A stretch of 64,000 bases of DNA from Elephas maximus indicus (GCF_024166365.1 NC_064820.1:63155501-63219500); one strand, 5' to 3'. Positions 1 to 12,265 are shown, numbered from the stretch's first letter. Translations and numbers: made by a program. The notes: generated by a model not told the origin, from the letters alone.

Positions 1-95
1 TTCTCCGTGGGAGCAGAGAAGGAAGATGGCAATCTACTTGAAAAGTTGCTTTAAGCCACCCACTTTGTGGTGCTTTGACTATCGTGTCTTTTACC
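1..95 (+). mobile_element. MaLR-type LTR 3' end fragment (tentative)
   Basis: Words such as gcaatctacttg, ttgctttaagccacccactttgtggt resemble, in order, the 3' end of MLT1-type LTRs (ctacaagcca, tttaagccacccag, tttgtggtactttg). Only the end of the element is in the window. Confidence 0.45.
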
Positions 96-680
96 AGCTT
101 CTGTCAGAGCACTTAGCATGCTGCATTGCAGTTGCTCATCTGGCATCTCCTTCTACTAGCCAGTGAGCTTCTCCACTGTTTCTTATCTCTGAAATTGCAA
201 TGCTTAGCAGGGCCACTGGTGCTGAATAAAAGTTTGTGAAATGAGTAAATTAATAAATGAACAGAGTAAGAGTGTAGATGATAGTAGCAGGACATGGCTG
301 TGGCATTTACAGTAACCTAAAGTCTGCTCAAGTAGATTGCATGCTTAAAAGAAAAAAAAAAAAAAAAATCCCTCCATTTGTCTGTTGTGGACTCCACGAT
401 AAATTTTTATCAGTCCCAAAAGAATGTAGTAGTTCACCAAATGGTCAGCAGGACAAATGTTCACATGAACCTTTTTGTAAGCCTTCTGTATGTCAAAGCA
501 TGAGGCCTATCATCCTGAATGAGAAGCCAAGAAGAACCCTGTATAAAGACAAGGAAATAGTTAGCTAACCCAACCTAGAGAGACCTTAGGAAAGTGGGCC
601 CCTTTATGGCTTCTGAAACACATTTTGCATCTCAAATGGGGCCTATATTAACCCTTCATTACCCCTCCCCCCCAAAAAAA

Positions 681-882
681 ACCATTTGCCACCGAATCAA
701 TTCCAACTCATGGCAACCCCATATGTTGCATAGTAGAACTGCACTCCATAGAGTTTTCAAGGCTGTGACCTTTCAGAAATATATTGCCGAGCCTTTCTTC
801 CAAGAGGCCTCTGGGTGAGTTCAAACCACCAACTTTTCCATTAGTAGTCCATCGCTGAATGATTCGTGCCAACCAGGGACCC
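681..882 (-). mobile_element. AfroSINE
   Basis: Antisense copy of the afrotherian tRNA-derived SINE. It runs from the 3' A-tail complement with gccaccgaatcaattccaac through catagtagaactgcactcca to a degraded head at aaccagggac. It is an older, diverged copy of the long form with the extra ttcagaaatatattgccgag segment. Confidence 0.85.
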
Positions 883-949
883 CCCTCCAATACAGCTCAA
901 GTTCTGTTGAATACAGAATGGGAAGGCTATTAAAGTGGGGGAGAAGTGG

Positions 950-1065
950 ACACCCTTGGAGAACAGGATATCTTCTTTTTCAAGAGCAGGGACCTTGTTT
1001 GTTCACCTCTGTATTTGCTAGAATAATTCCTGGTACATTGTAAGCACTGAAAAAATAATGATGAA
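950..1065 (+). mobile_element. L2 LINE 3' end fragment
   Basis: It contains the degenerate L2 tail: gagcagggaccttgtttgtt, then cctggtacattgtaagcact, then an AT-rich end with tgaatt. Confidence 0.55.
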
Positions 1066-1423
1066 TTATTACACAAATCCTCTTTTGGTAACACAATGAA
1101 GTGTTAACAGTAGTTGGCGCTGAGTGTGATATTAAATCATTTTTTTTCCTGCCTTTTTATGCTTTTTGGTTCTGTCCAAGTTTTCAACTATGAGCATGTA
1201 TTCCTTTTATAATTCCATTTATAATCAGAGAAGTGTCCCATGGAAACAAAGGAAGCGATTGTGTAATGCAGTCATATGGCAGTGTGGGAGGTGGTTACGG
1301 TGATACTCCTGTAAAGTTTCTGCTTACCCACTATTTTTTTTAATGCCTTCTAGATGAATGGGAATACCTTATACAGAGAAGTTAAGGATGAAAGGCCATC
1401 ATAAAGCCCAAAGCATGATCTCT

Positions 1424-1497
1424 TTTTCTTTCTATTGCTCATTCACTCTCTTGCTTTCTCTTTCTTTCTTTCTTCCTCCATTTCTCTGTCCCTCCTT
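1424..1497 (+). repeat. CT-rich simple repeat
   Basis: Pyrimidine-rich stretch with several ctttctttctt units. Confidence 0.6.
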
Positions 1498-1986
1498 CAC
1501 TTAGAGCAAAAGACTGTGTGGGCTGCCTGTGAAGACAGTGCAGAGACAGGAAAATCATAGGGGTTTTCCTTGCACTGGCAAAGCTGTGTGGGAATCAGTT
1601 CTTTTCAAATCACATGAAAAGTAATTTAAAAACCAAGCCCTATTGTGAATGGTACATTAAGGCGGATCTCTCAGGACAGTCCTAGTGTGTACAAATGAAA
1701 TACTCCCACGTGTCCCTTCACAGCCTGAGAATTCCCCAGCATGCTGGCATTAAACTAGATTTAAAGGCCACGGAGTTCTGAAGCTAGTATTGCTTCCCCA
1801 CTCCCCCAAACAACAGTATCACCACACACTTCATACAATTGCCAGTGAGGAAACCATCACCAAGAATAACTAATACTGAGCAAGAACAAATGGAGCCGTA
1901 AATTACGGGGTACAGGCAACAGAGAAAAATAAATGGTTTCAGCTGGCATTTTGAAAGGAATTGAGCTGATGGGCAAATGAGTCAGT

Positions 1987-2004
1987 GAGAGAGAGAGAGA
2001 GAGA
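1987..2004 (+). repeat. (GA)n microsatellite
   Basis: About nine nearly uninterrupted GA units, followed by gagaaagcc. Confidence 0.85.
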
Positions 2005-2769
2005 AAGCCAAGTCCTGTGAGAAACTATCAGGTAAACAAGCTATCTGCAAATGGGCTGTCCAAATTTGAGTACAAGCTCCAAGTCATTCCAATCCATTAA
2101 GATATTTTGGTTTTGCCTTCTAAGAAGTCAACAATAATGACATCATTTTCCAAGGTAAGAAGTTTTCTAGAGGATGGAAAGGAGAATTCTTCCATTTATT
2201 TGTACATATCTAGTGCTTTCCTCAAGTAGAACCTGCTTACTCAAAAAAAAAAAAAAAGAAACAGTTCATTTGTAACCCTTAGGTCACCATTACTATCATT
2301 TTCTGCAATTAACTTCCAAGTATCTTTTTTTATCTAAATACATTTTTTGGGGGGGGGTTTATGTGTTTGTAACTTACCTAACAGATTTGGGGGCCATTTG
2401 CTTGCATTTGGATCCATCACTAAATCACTGACTTTACCTACATGCCTGACTGTGACCAAATCCAAATACCATTTCCCCAGTGTTGTTCTTCTCCATTTCT
2501 GCCCATATTTATCGTCCATAAAACACCATCTTGTTACTTAACTGACATAAAATTTCAGGGTATATTCCCTCTTTGTTTTTCCCTTCTAATCTCTCTGGCC
2601 ACTTCTTTAGATGCGAAACAGAAGATTCTCAAGAAATACTTCAGGTTGATTAATTGAAAACTGCCCTTCTGCTGATTCTTTTCAAATTAATTTTTGGCGT
2701 GTTCCCCTTAATTCTTTACTTTTCTCTCTGTACAGTAAGTCCTAGATGTTACAGAACTTTTATAGTTTT

Positions 2770-3140
2770 AATTACTGTTAGTGATTGAATTGTGTGCCCT
2801 AAAATATGTATTAGAATCCTAACCCCCATACCTGTGGCTGTAATCTTGTCTGGAAATAAAGTTGTATTTGTCATGTTAATGAAGAGCCCTGGTGGTGCAG
2901 TGGCTAAGAGCACAGCTGCTAACCAAAAGGTTGACAGTTCGAATCCACCAGCTGCTCCTTGAAAACCCTATGGGGCAGTTCTGCTTTGTCTTAAATAGGG
3001 TTGCTATAGTTGGACTCGGCTCTATGGCAATGGGTTCAATGGGTTTTCAGACTTCTGAGGTATCAGGAGCAGCACAGACACAGAGACAGGTAAGCACAAA
3101 AGGGGGAAAATGAATCTACAAGCCCAGAAATGTGACTACC
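2770..3140 (+). mobile_element. MaLR-type LTR split by an AfroSINE
   Basis: The first part (2,770-2,883) reads gattgaattgtgtgccct, aaaatatgtattagaatcct and ctggaaataaagttg, the 5' half of an MLT1-like LTR. The second part (about 3,047-3,140) continues with cagcacagacacagagacag and ctacaagcccagaaatg. The SINE at 2,884-3,044 lies between them. Only an old solo-LTR-type remnant is present; no retroviral coding sequence is seen. Confidence 0.55.
2884..3044 (+). mobile_element. AfroSINE inside an LTR
   Basis: Sense copy from gagccctggtggtgcagtgg through cagttcgaatccaccagctg and ctatggggcagttctgcttt to ctatggcaatgggttc. It interrupts the MaLR-type LTR, so it is the younger of the two. Confidence 0.92.
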
Positions 3141-3199
3141 TTGTCATTTTTTGTCATAGTGGCTCCCAACATCTGGAGTAATCCTTGTTTTTCTTTCTG

Positions 3200-3595
3200 T
3201 TATAGATTGAATTGTGTCCCCGCAAAAATATATGTTTGAAAATCTAACCCCTGCACCTGTGGATGTAATCCTATTTGGAAATAGGTTTTTTGCTATCTTA
3301 ATTAGATCATACCCAACTAGGGTGGTTTTTAAATCATTTCTGAGTTATAAAAAGAGCAGATTAGACACAGAGACATAGTCAAACTGGGGAAGATACACAC
3401 CATGTGAGGACCACCTACAAGCCGAAGGACCAAGGAATGCCTGGGGCTACTGACAAAGAAAGAATTGACATGGCCAAGACTCTGATTTGGACTTTTAGCC
3501 TCCAAACTGTGAGAAAATAAAATTTTGTTTTTGTTTTTTTTAAACCAACCACTTATAGTATTTGTGTTACAACAGCACTACTAAGACACTTTCAC
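3200..3595 (+). mobile_element. MaLR/MLT1-type LTR
   Basis: Nearly full-length LTR: tgttatagattgaattgtgt at the start, then ctgtggatgtaatcctattt, tataaaaagagcagatt, gtgaggaccacctacaagcc, cctccaaactgtgagaaaat and a tail ending gcactactaagac. No internal retroviral sequence adjoins it. Confidence 0.7.
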
Positions 3596-4425
3596 ATGCA
3601 CTTGAACTCCCTGAAGATTAAAGCTGCCTCTGCTAAGAAGTGGTAAGCAATCTCCATCTCCACCCAGGTACCTTCTCCTGACTGTCTCTAGGCAGTGAGT
3701 AGAATTGCAAAATGCATTCTCCTTCTTTTCTGTTGCTCAGGCCCTTTCTAGGATGTGTGCTGCTAGTAAGGGAATATGAAAAGAAAGGAGTACACTGTGT
3801 CTACACATTAGAGCAAAGCTACCTGCTCCCAAAGCAACCAACTTTCCCGTGAGGTGAGTGGATGAAAGGCAAGGGGCCTCCCATATACGAGGGTGTCTGG
3901 AGGCACATCCTATTGTTTTCCTTCCCTTCCCATAAGACACTGACCATCACCACAATTCACTCCAGGACTGTTCCAATGATACAGCATAGGATCAAAACAA
4001 GGAAAAGGAAACATATTACCCTGATCATTTTTCAGTGAATGATTACACAAATATAAATGACTTATGTTTCTATTCAGCCCTGGACTAGGTAAAATTCAAG
4101 ACACAATCAAGTCTGAGATACGTATCTTGTCCTCAAGGAGTCTACAATCCAGTTGTTAATTTTCAGCCAGTCCTTCAAAGTTGTATTCCCGAATAGTAGT
4201 GTTGCCTTTGTCCTCTAATATAGATGAGCTGACATCCTTGGCCATCAATCAATAGTCTACTTTCAGAACCAGCCTATGGAAACCACAGATTCTCAAAACC
4301 CCCAGAAATCACTTCTTTGTCTCTATTTCCCTCTCCAGGCAACATAAAACCTTGCTCTATTTTCTTGAACACTGCTCCATCATGCTGCTCCAAAACTATT
4401 TGTGGCTCCCTATAATGTTTCTCAT

Positions 4426-4581
4426 TAAACCTGTTGCTGTTGACTGGACTCTGACTCATAGCAACCCTATAGAACAGAGTAGAACTGCCCCATACGGTTT
4501 CCAAGAAGTGCCTGGTGAATTCAAACTGCCAACCTTTTGGTTAGCAGCCATAGCTCTTAACCACTATGTTACCAGGGTTTC
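4426..4581 (-). mobile_element. AfroSINE
   Basis: Antisense copy from aaacctgttgctgttgactg through ccctatagaacagagtagaa to ccactatgttaccagggttt. The head contains ggttagcagccatagctctt. Confidence 0.9.
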
Positions 4582-4773
4582 CTGTTTCTCATTAGGCCTC
4601 CTTTTTTGGCCAAGTTTTATTTCTATTTAGAAACCAAGTTGGTATCGTGAAAGGAAAGTAAATTGTCAGGAAGGGAGGTTGGTGAGGGACCTGGGATTTT
4701 GTAGCCATCTCTGGTCTTGAGTTTTGTAATTTTTTTTATGAGCTAAATCAAGAAATAGGTTTATCTGGTAAAT

Positions 4774-4796
4774 ACACACACACACAAACACACACA
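4774..4796 (+). repeat. (CA)n microsatellite
   Basis: Short CA repeat with one interrupting AA. Confidence 0.8.
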
Positions 4797-5074
4797 TAAA
4801 TGTGTGGTACACAGTGACACTTCATATTCTCTTTTAGTTCTTTTAATTTTTTAATGTTGTTGCAGCCATCTTTTGACTTCACAACCTGCTAATGGATCAC
4901 AAGATGTAGTTTGAAAAACTATCATCTAAGGTTTACAGTGAGATTAACATTTATTAATTTATCTGCTCTCATAACACTGTGAAGAACATATGGCAAATTG
5001 TAATATTATAGACACCATATCTAAGACGAAGAAAAGTATAATTCAGAGATTAACGTGTTTAATCAGTTAACCCA

Positions 5075-5272
5075 AGGAGGCTTGGTGATACAGTGGTTAA
5101 GCACTTGACTGATAACAGAAAGATCAACAGTTCGACCCCACCAGCTGCTCTGGAGTAGAAAGATGTGGTAGTCTGCTTCCATAAAGATTATAGCCTTGGA
5201 AACCCTATGGGGCAGTTCTACTCTGTCCTGTAAGGTCACTATGAGTCAGAATCGACTTTATGGCAACGGGTT
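5075..5272 (+). mobile_element. AfroSINE, long form
   Basis: Sense copy from aggaggcttggtgatacagt. It includes the agaaagatgtggtagtctgc middle segment and cagaatcgactttatggcaa near the 3' end. Confidence 0.9.
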
Positions 5273-5466
5273 ATATGGCAGGCACTGAATTTAGCCCTAG
5301 GAAAACAAAAATAAATAAGGCACAGTCCCTGTCTGTAATACCTAAAGGCCTTGTTTTAAACATTTAACAGTACAAAAACTTGGCATCTACTGCTTTGAAT
5401 GGGGGTGGCATGTAGCCTGAGGCAGGGTTATGATTAAAGCAATGACAAGCTTTTGGACAAGCAAAC

Positions 5467-5634
5467 CAAAAAAAAAAAAAAAAACCCATTGCCGTCAAGT
5501 TGATTCTGACAGCCACCCTATAGGACAGAGTAGAATTGTTGCATAAGGTTTCCAAGGAGCAGCTGAGGGATTTGAACTGCCAACGTTTTGGATAGCAGCC
5601 AAGCTCTTAACCACTGCACGACCAGGGCTCCTTT
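5467..5634 (-). mobile_element. AfroSINE with poly-A
   Basis: Antisense copy preceded on the plus strand by a run of about 18 A, then cccattgccgtcaagttgat, ending ccactgcacgaccagggctc. It lies in inverted orientation to the copy at 5,075-5,272. Confidence 0.9.
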
Positions 5635-6525
5635 GGGCAGCAGCAGTGAGGAAAAAGAAGAATGAAGGCAAAAGAAAGCAAGTAAAGTAAGAGAAAGGAA
5701 AGGAAGGAAGAGGAGCGGAAAAGAAGTGAAGCAATATGATGTGACATAATATGTTCCCATGCTGGCTACTGCTTCTCAATGAGCTGCCAAGAGACACAGC
5801 ATGTTGCCTGGTAGGTGCTATTTTGGGCATGGAAGGATCCTTATGATGGACACCAAGGGGAAACCATGCCTCAGAAAAGTCTGAGGAGGGAGAAGGAGAA
5901 GGAATTAATTAGCCTGGCTCTCTTCCACCTACCTATTCTCTGTGGTCTTAGTTCATCCATGGGGAGTTACCTTCCCTGAACTTCTGAGGTGAGTCATTTG
6001 GCCCTGTTGATTGCCCCTTGTGATGTGAGATTCCCAGACCTGTGTTGTATAGTTTCATCTAATTACCAAAGCAGAGGGTCACCCAGCTATGTGATTACAA
6101 GACAGCCAAAATGGGGCAGAGAAGACTGAGAAGATACTCAATGTTCGAGTCTATTACGTTAATAATGGTCTTGCAGAAAAGATAGCTCTTTTTTTTCCCT
6201 TTTGTAGCCTCTTCTCTCCTAAGCTTACACCATTTGCCCAAGCCAGTTTATGATGCTAATCAATGTCATGATGATAACAGCCAATCCCAGGTTTTTCTCC
6301 GATGCCTGAAGGCAGCTAATAGCTGATTTGATCATTCCTTTCTTGCTTGCTGGAAATTACCAGTCAAAACTATGATTGTATTGCTCCTCAGACTGCCATC
6401 GACTCTTAGGGTCACCTGCTGTAACTCCTGTTGTAATACATACCCATTTGATTAAATGCAATGATTTAGAAAGGTGGTTGAGATTATTCCTTTCCATTTT
6501 GGAAACCCAAACAACTCCATGAGGT

Positions 6526-6655
6526 CTTCAACAGTGCTTCTCTAGCTTTATGGCACATAAGAATCACAAGGAGAACCAGCTAAGGCACAGATTCCTGGGC
6601 CCACCTTAGAGACTATTATTCAGTAGGTCTAGTTTGGGTCCTGATAACTTGCATT
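6526..6655. mobile_element. MER5A-type hAT transposon fragment
   Basis: Ordered similarity to MER5A: agcttta-tggcacataagaatcac, cacagattcctgggccca, ttattcagtaggtctagttt, ctgataacttgcatttgt. The terminal inverted repeats are not clear. Confidence 0.5.
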
Positions 6656-6748
6656 TGTTGATGGTGATGTTGATGCTGATGTTGAGGGGTGCTGGTGTTA
6701 AAGGGGAAAGAATAGTCAAACATTAATACCTTGACTTAACTTCCCACC

Positions 6749-6912
6749 AAAAAAAAAAAACCCGTTGCCATCGAGTCAATTCTGACTCATAGCGACCCTA
6801 TAGGTCACAGTAGAAATGCCCTACATGGTTTCCAAGGAGTGTCTGGTGGATTTGAACTGTGGACCTTTTGGTTAGCAGCCATAGCTCTTAACCACTACAC
6901 CGCCATGTTTAC
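6749..6912 (-). mobile_element. AfroSINE
   Basis: Antisense copy from the A run at 6,749 and cccgttgccatcgagtcaat to ccactacaccgccatgttt. Flanks ttaacttcccac and ctaactccctac look like a decayed target-site duplication. Confidence 0.92.
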
Positions 6913-7193
6913 CTAACTCCCTACTAATAGGCAAAAAGGAGTAAGGACATTGCCTTCAAAGATCTTACCATCTGTGAGAGTGAAAGAAATTAAAAAAGAT
7001 AATTACCACATACTAGGAAAAAAAGCCATTATATGGATAAGTACAGAATACTAATGGGAAAAGGCTTTCCAGACAAAGGCATATTTACAGTGGATCTAGA
7101 GGGATGAGTACTTTTCCAAGCAGAGGGAAGATCATATGCAAAATACAAAAGCATCATACACCTGGGTCTAGAGGTATTTATGTGTGGCTGTTG

Positions 7194-7358
7194 GAAACCC
7201 TGGTGGCGTAGTGGTTAAGTGCTACGGCTGCTAACTGAAGGGTCAGCAGTTCAAATCCACCAGGTGCTCCTTGGAAACTCTATGGGGCAGCTCTACTCTG
7301 TCCTATAGGGTCGCTACGTGTCGGAACTGACTCAACGGCACTGGGTTGTTTGGTTTTC
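7194..7358 (+). mobile_element. AfroSINE
   Basis: Sense copy from ggaaaccctggtggcgtagt through tagggtcgctacgtgtcgga to cactgggttgtttggttt. It is little diverged. Confidence 0.93.
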
Positions 7359-7631
7359 TGGGTTGATGGGAGGAGTAGAGGTGATTTAGGTTGGCCAAAC
7401 CCTTAAGGGCCTTGTGCCTTATGCTAAGGCTTTTGAACTCTGTCTTGTGGGGAATAGGAGGTATCATCACTGTCCTTGGATGTCATTGCCATGATGGTGG
7501 CTGGGGGTCTACCTTCCTTCCTTTCTCATATTTTACCTTAGTTTTGTTCTCTTACCCTTGCTTGTTTCCAACTTTTCCAGTCTACCTATTAGGTATTTCG
7601 ATCACAGATTCCAGTGATTATTTTTTCCTGG

Positions 7632-7857
7632 CCAATGCACCCCAAAAACAGCCACCATTTGCCTGTCAGGCAGGCTTACCTTGAGCTGTGATGCTGAACA
7701 AGTTTCAGCAGAGCTTACAGACTAAGACTGGGAAAGAAGGCCTGGTGATCTACGTCTGAAAATCAGCCAGTGAAACCCCTATGGATCACAATGGTCTGAT
7801 CCCATTGTGCATGGGGTCACCATGAGTCAGGGGCGACTCAAAAGCAGCTAGCAACAA
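7632..7857 (+). mobile_element. AfroSINE, tRNA-Gly-type subfamily, 5' truncated
   Basis: It carries the body of the second AfroSINE type: gtctgtcagg-like, gatgctgaacaagtttcagc, agagcttacagactaagact, aggcctggtgatctacgtct, cccattgtgcatggggtcac and ggcgactcaaaagcagctag. The tRNA-Gly head seen at 41,979 is missing here. Confidence 0.75.
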
Positions 7858-8397
7858 GAGATGATTTCTTTGACTAAAGTATAATTCCATGTGACACCAA
7901 ATATAGCTTTAAAAACATGTGAATGGAGCTTCCTAAGCAGTTTTCTTTTGTGCGCAGTTACCTGGACTTCAGCTATCTTTAGCTTCCTCCCCACCCCTTG
8001 AATCATAGTGATTTCTGCTGGGGAGGGAGCCCACACTTATCTTCACTCCCTCCCAATCTGACAGCTGTGGGGTGGCCTGATTGTCTCTCTCTTCCCAGAT
8101 GCTGTAAATGAACAGCAAGAAACAGAAACTACCAGTGCTGGGGAGAAAATGATCCAAGTGTTAGGAAGCTGCAAGGTGAGAGACTGCTTGGTTCCAAATT
8201 AATGCAGCCCGGTGGTAAAAGCAGTGCTTTTCACAACTGGGCAGTGAGCAAGTGTTTGCCACTAAAAGTCTGCTTTTCAATTCAAAAACAAGGAGCAAAG
8301 AAAAAACAACTCTCAGATAATAGAGCTTTGCAGGCCACATATTCACCGGGCTCAGATTTTGAACCACCCATGTCTGATGGCTCAGAAGGACTTGTAA

Positions 8398-8566
8398 CCA
8401 AAACCAAGCCCAAGCCCATCGCGTTGAATCGATTCGGACTCATAGCAACTGTATGGGACAGAGTAGAACTGCCCCATAGAGTTTTCAAGGAGTGCCTGGT
8501 GGAGTTGAACTGCCAAACTTTTAGTTAGCAGCCAAGCTCTTAACCACTATGCCACCAGGGTTTCCT
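8398..8566 (-). mobile_element. AfroSINE with intact target-site duplication
   Basis: Antisense copy flanked by the perfect 10-bp repeat AGGACTTGTA at 8,387-8,396 and 8,568-8,577. Confidence 0.94.
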
Positions 8567-9424
8567 GAGGACTTGTATCAGGCAAATGGCCCACTGCACA
8601 GGTGTGGTGGGCTCCTTCCTATGCAGGATGTCAGCTCCCTTCCCTTCATCGAGACAGACATTCTGTAAGGAGTCCCACGAAGGTCCACCATGCCTCATGT
8701 CTCCAACCTCCTTACTGCCTTGTCAGCTCATTTCATTTTCTCTCTTTATGCTTTTTCTTCTTCTTTGGTCTTTACCCCAGGTCTCCTCCTCACTGTCAAG
8801 AAATCTAACCATATAGCAAGGCAGTGCTGAAGGTGAGTGGGTAAGTCAGTGAATGCATATGAACTAATACCTGCCATCTAGCTTTGGATCATGAAAGTGA
8901 TCAACATCTGTTACAAAGGATGGCCAAAGGAAATGAAAGGCAACCCAGCAGTCAGCTTTGTTCCTTTTCAGTGGGTCAGCACAAATAGGAGGTAGAGCTG
9001 GCGCTAGAAACTGTTGAATCTGTGGTTTGTAAATTATCAGAGTCTCACTGTTCGGCCTCCTGAACAATCCCAGGCGAACCTCCCTGGATCTCATTTTCCA
9101 AGCTACCAAATAGAGGGAATCATGAAGGCCACTTGTAGACAGTAGGGTATTAGGAGGTGGATGTAGCAGGAATCAAATATGAATAATTTCGCTTTATAAA
9201 ATTTTCCAGTGCTATATATATTCTAATTGAAACAGCTAGGTGACAGCTGTTAACAGTTCAGTGGGGAATGGTTCTTTCCCTTTATTCTCCCATTGGAAGG
9301 ACAGGAAGGAGTGATGACTTCCATTGGGAAGACAGCTTTTCAACTCCCCATCCCCCTAATGTTCTATGAACACTACGGAAACGGAATGTGACCAAACAAG
9401 TATGGAAGGTTAGTCCCACTGAGG

Positions 9425-9628
9425 GAGTCCTTGAGTAGTACAAATGGTTAATGCACTCAGCTGCTAACTGAAAGGTTGGAGGTTTGAGTCTACCCAGTAG
9501 CACCTCAGAAGAAAGGCCTAGCGATCTATTTCCAAAAAATCAGCCACTGAAAACTTTGTATAGCACAGTTCTATCCTGACACACACGAGGTGGCCATGAG
9601 TAGGACTCTGAGGCAACTAGTACTGGTA
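9425..9628 (+). mobile_element. AfroSINE, older form
   Basis: Diverged sense copy: gagtccttgagtagtacaaa, ctgctaactgaaaggttgga, gaagaaaggcctagcgatct and ctgacacacacgaggtggcc. This is the older type with the ggcctagcgatct middle and the acacacgaggtggccatgag end. Confidence 0.82.
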
Positions 9629-10585
9629 ATCCCATTTAATAGCAGGGGAAGGAGGGAGGTAGAGAGGAACTTTCAGAAGGCCAGAGGAGAGAGAGTCCTT
9701 TGGAGTTGGAAAAAGAAGAGCCCCACTTTTGGGCAGTAACTTAAATAGGTAGAAACAATGGCAGGCTCTTTTTGCACACAAACACCCTGGGGTGGGTCTA
9801 AGTAAGGAGCCTAAACTGAGGTTCTCAGGACATATTCTCAGCATTTATCCTTGGTATGCCACATGCATGACGAGGCAGCAAAGAGCCAAGGAGCTGTAAG
9901 TAACCACTGCAGCTTGGACAACAGATGTCGGTAGGGCTCATGATAGCCTGGAGAGGTGAGAACCTTTACGCTGGAGGGAGAAGGAGTGTGCCCATAATGT
10001 AAGAGATGGAAATTCCCAGCAGTATGTACGGTAGGTTCAGCATCCAGAGTCCAAATTAATTGATGTAAAAGAAGGAAATCTGCATTTCCTGCTCTCCTGA
10101 GTTCACAAACTGAGCTGTATGCCTGTTACACTGAGTTTGACTATATAGAGAGATATGGGAACAGTTGTGGGGGAAAAGGTACCCAAATCAGAGAAGAGAA
10201 AAGCAGTTCCTCTTCCATTGAAACAGGGCCATGTGGGTGAGTACATTCCCGCTGGGATAGGTGTTCTCTGGCAAAAGATAGTTTTTGTTTTTTGGTGGAA
10301 TGTTTTGCTGCTGTAGATTCAAAGCTGGGTGTGCCTGAGGAAAGACTTCCAGGTCAGATACTGAATTTATGTAGGGTTAATACACCCAAATTAGCCTAAA
10401 TTAGCACGGGAGGGAGTTGGTTCCTTTGCCCCATGGTCTCATTGACTTTGGGGAAAGGAGCGAGAGCTTAAATCAAGAATTCCCAGGAAGGCACACACTG
10501 GGCACCTTTTGGCTATAGTGGCTGTAGTCGTTTGTTGTGTGGGGGTGTGGGGAATAGTGAAGGGGAAGTGTAGGTCATTCTATTG

Positions 10586-10779
10586 TCCCTGGATGATGCA
10601 AACAGTTAATCTGCTTGGCTGCTAACTGAAAGGTTGAAGGTTTGAGTGAGTCCACTCAGAGGCACCTCGAAAGAAAGATCACCTGGCGACCTGAAAAACC
10701 AGCCATTGTAAACCTTATAAAACACAGTTCTACTCTGATACACATGGGGTTGCCATGAGTCAGATCAACTCCACGCAAC
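10586..10779 (+). mobile_element. AfroSINE, older form
   Basis: Diverged sense copy from tgtccctggatgatgcaaac to ccatgagtcagatcaactcc, followed by a T run (10,781-10,792). Confidence 0.82.
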
Positions 10780-11329
10780 TTTTTTTTTTTTTAATTCTAC
10801 TGGCTAAGATTTGGGAATTACCTGGAAGTTAACTCTATGCTTATATCCTTATCTTTCCAATTACAAAAAATGAAAAATGAATTGTTTTGTTATTCAGAAT
10901 CAATAGAAATAATTTGTGAGGAATAGGCAGTTTTCAGTTAACAATGTGATAGTAAACTCTAAGTTCTCCTTATCCAAAGATAATGCAAGCTCAAAAGCAT
11001 ACAAAAAAAAGCCAATCTTCCTTATAGTATCAAAAACAAACAAAAAAACTAACATCTTAAAATGTCTTCTTATCAGATATAATTATATCTAATATCAATT
11101 TGGTGCTGTATTCAATACATATTAACTGTATTCTGTGTGCCCAGCATAGTTCTAGGTGAGGAAACACTGTTTTCATGGTCTATGTTCTGCTGGGAGAGAC
11201 AGACAGTAAGCAAATGTCTATGTCAATTTGTGGTCAGCATTATCAAGAAAACCAAGCAGGGCAAACGGGACGGAGTGATGGAGCAGGGGTGCTATTTTAC
11301 GTAGGATGGTTAGGAAAGGCCACTATCTC

Positions 11330-11965
11330 TAAGCCTTGCCAACCCTTCCCCCTTGCTTTCCCTTAGCATCTTCAGAGGTCTTAACTTCATTTAAGCCTCA
11401 GGATTTTTGCAAATGATGTTTCCTCTGCCTGGAACCCCCTTCCTCTTCCCATCAGCTCCATCTTTTTGCCTGGTTACCTCTTATTATCCTTCAGATCTCA
11501 GCGCAAAATCATTTCCTCAAGGAAGCCTTCTCGGGTCCTTTAGGTCAAATTTAGGTTTCATCTTAATCATTGCCCCTGAACTTCTTCACTGTACTGGGTA
11601 CAGTCATAAACACAGTTACTGTCTAGTCAATTCTGACTCATAGTGATCCCGTATGCATCAGAGTTGAACTGTGCTCCATAGGGTTTTCAGCGGCTGATTT
11701 TTTCAGAAGTAGATTGCCAGGCCTTCCTTCCAAGGTGCTTCTGGGTGGACTCAAACCTTCAACGTTCTGGTTGGACCCTTTGCACCACCCAGGGACTCCA
11801 GCACAATTATACTAACAGGCTCATTGAGCTGTTTAATGCCTTTTCTCCCCTCTAGACTATCAGCCTCGTGAAAGCAGAGGCTGTGTGCCATATTTACTTT
11901 TGAATCCTTAGAACCTTGTCATTTGCAAAGTACCCAACAAATAATTGTTGAATGTCTGAATAACT
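11330..11965 (+). mobile_element. L2 LINE 3' part split by an AfroSINE
   Basis: The L2 body is recognisable in order: tgtttcctctgcctggaacc, ccttcagatctcagcgcaaa, tcctcaaggaagccttctc. After the SINE it continues with gcctcgtgaaagcagaggct, gtacccaacaaataattgtt and gaatgtctgaa. The piece 11,601-11,800 is foreign to it. Confidence 0.7.
11607..11800 (-). mobile_element. AfroSINE inside an L2
   Basis: Antisense copy from actgtctagtcaattctgac through actgtgctccatagggtttt to gcaccacccagggactcc, inserted within the L2 fragment. Confidence 0.88.
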
Positions 11966-12217
11966 TCCAATATACCAGAATATTCAACTAAACAAGGCAG
12001 CCCCCACCTGAAACGTGTGTAGAAAATATTGTATACAATCTTATAGCCCATCTAAATAATTTTGGAAATTTTTTTCAATAGCAAGACTAACCAACATAAT
12101 TTGGTTTCATTTGGTCGTGCGTGTCAATACTAACTTATGGTCTTTTGTTCATTTTAACAAAGTGCATTACTCTTGGAAACTTGTGCTGGTTGGACTGCAA
12201 CATAAAATGAATAATCC

Positions 12218-12223
12218 TTTATT
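12218..12223 (-). terminator. Distal polyadenylation signal AATAAA of PDE4D
   Basis: A minus-strand AATAAA at the downstream edge of the repeat-poor 3'UTR block. Cleavage would be expected about 10-30 nt further, near 12,190-12,208. It is one of two closely spaced signals. Confidence 0.5.
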
Positions 12224-12265
12224 TGCAAAAGACTGAGTCATAAATAGGCAGAATCAACCCATGCT

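Larger units (their letters stand above)
1..12189. other. Intergenic DNA downstream of PDE4D
   Basis: No gene is seen. All reading frames here are short, cross repeats or low-complexity DNA, and lack splice context. The stretch holds eleven AfroSINE copies, MaLR-type LTR pieces, L2/MIR and MER5-type fragments and microsatellites, listed separately. Sub-stretches where I recognise nothing include about 1,060-1,420, 2,010-2,750, 3,600-4,080, 5,640-6,520, 6,920-7,190, 8,570-9,420 and 9,640-10,580. Confidence 0.8.

Noticed and set aside
8202..8528. Open frame of 108 codons on the plus strand
   Set aside because: Its second half is an antisense AfroSINE; the first half has no recognisable domain or splice context.
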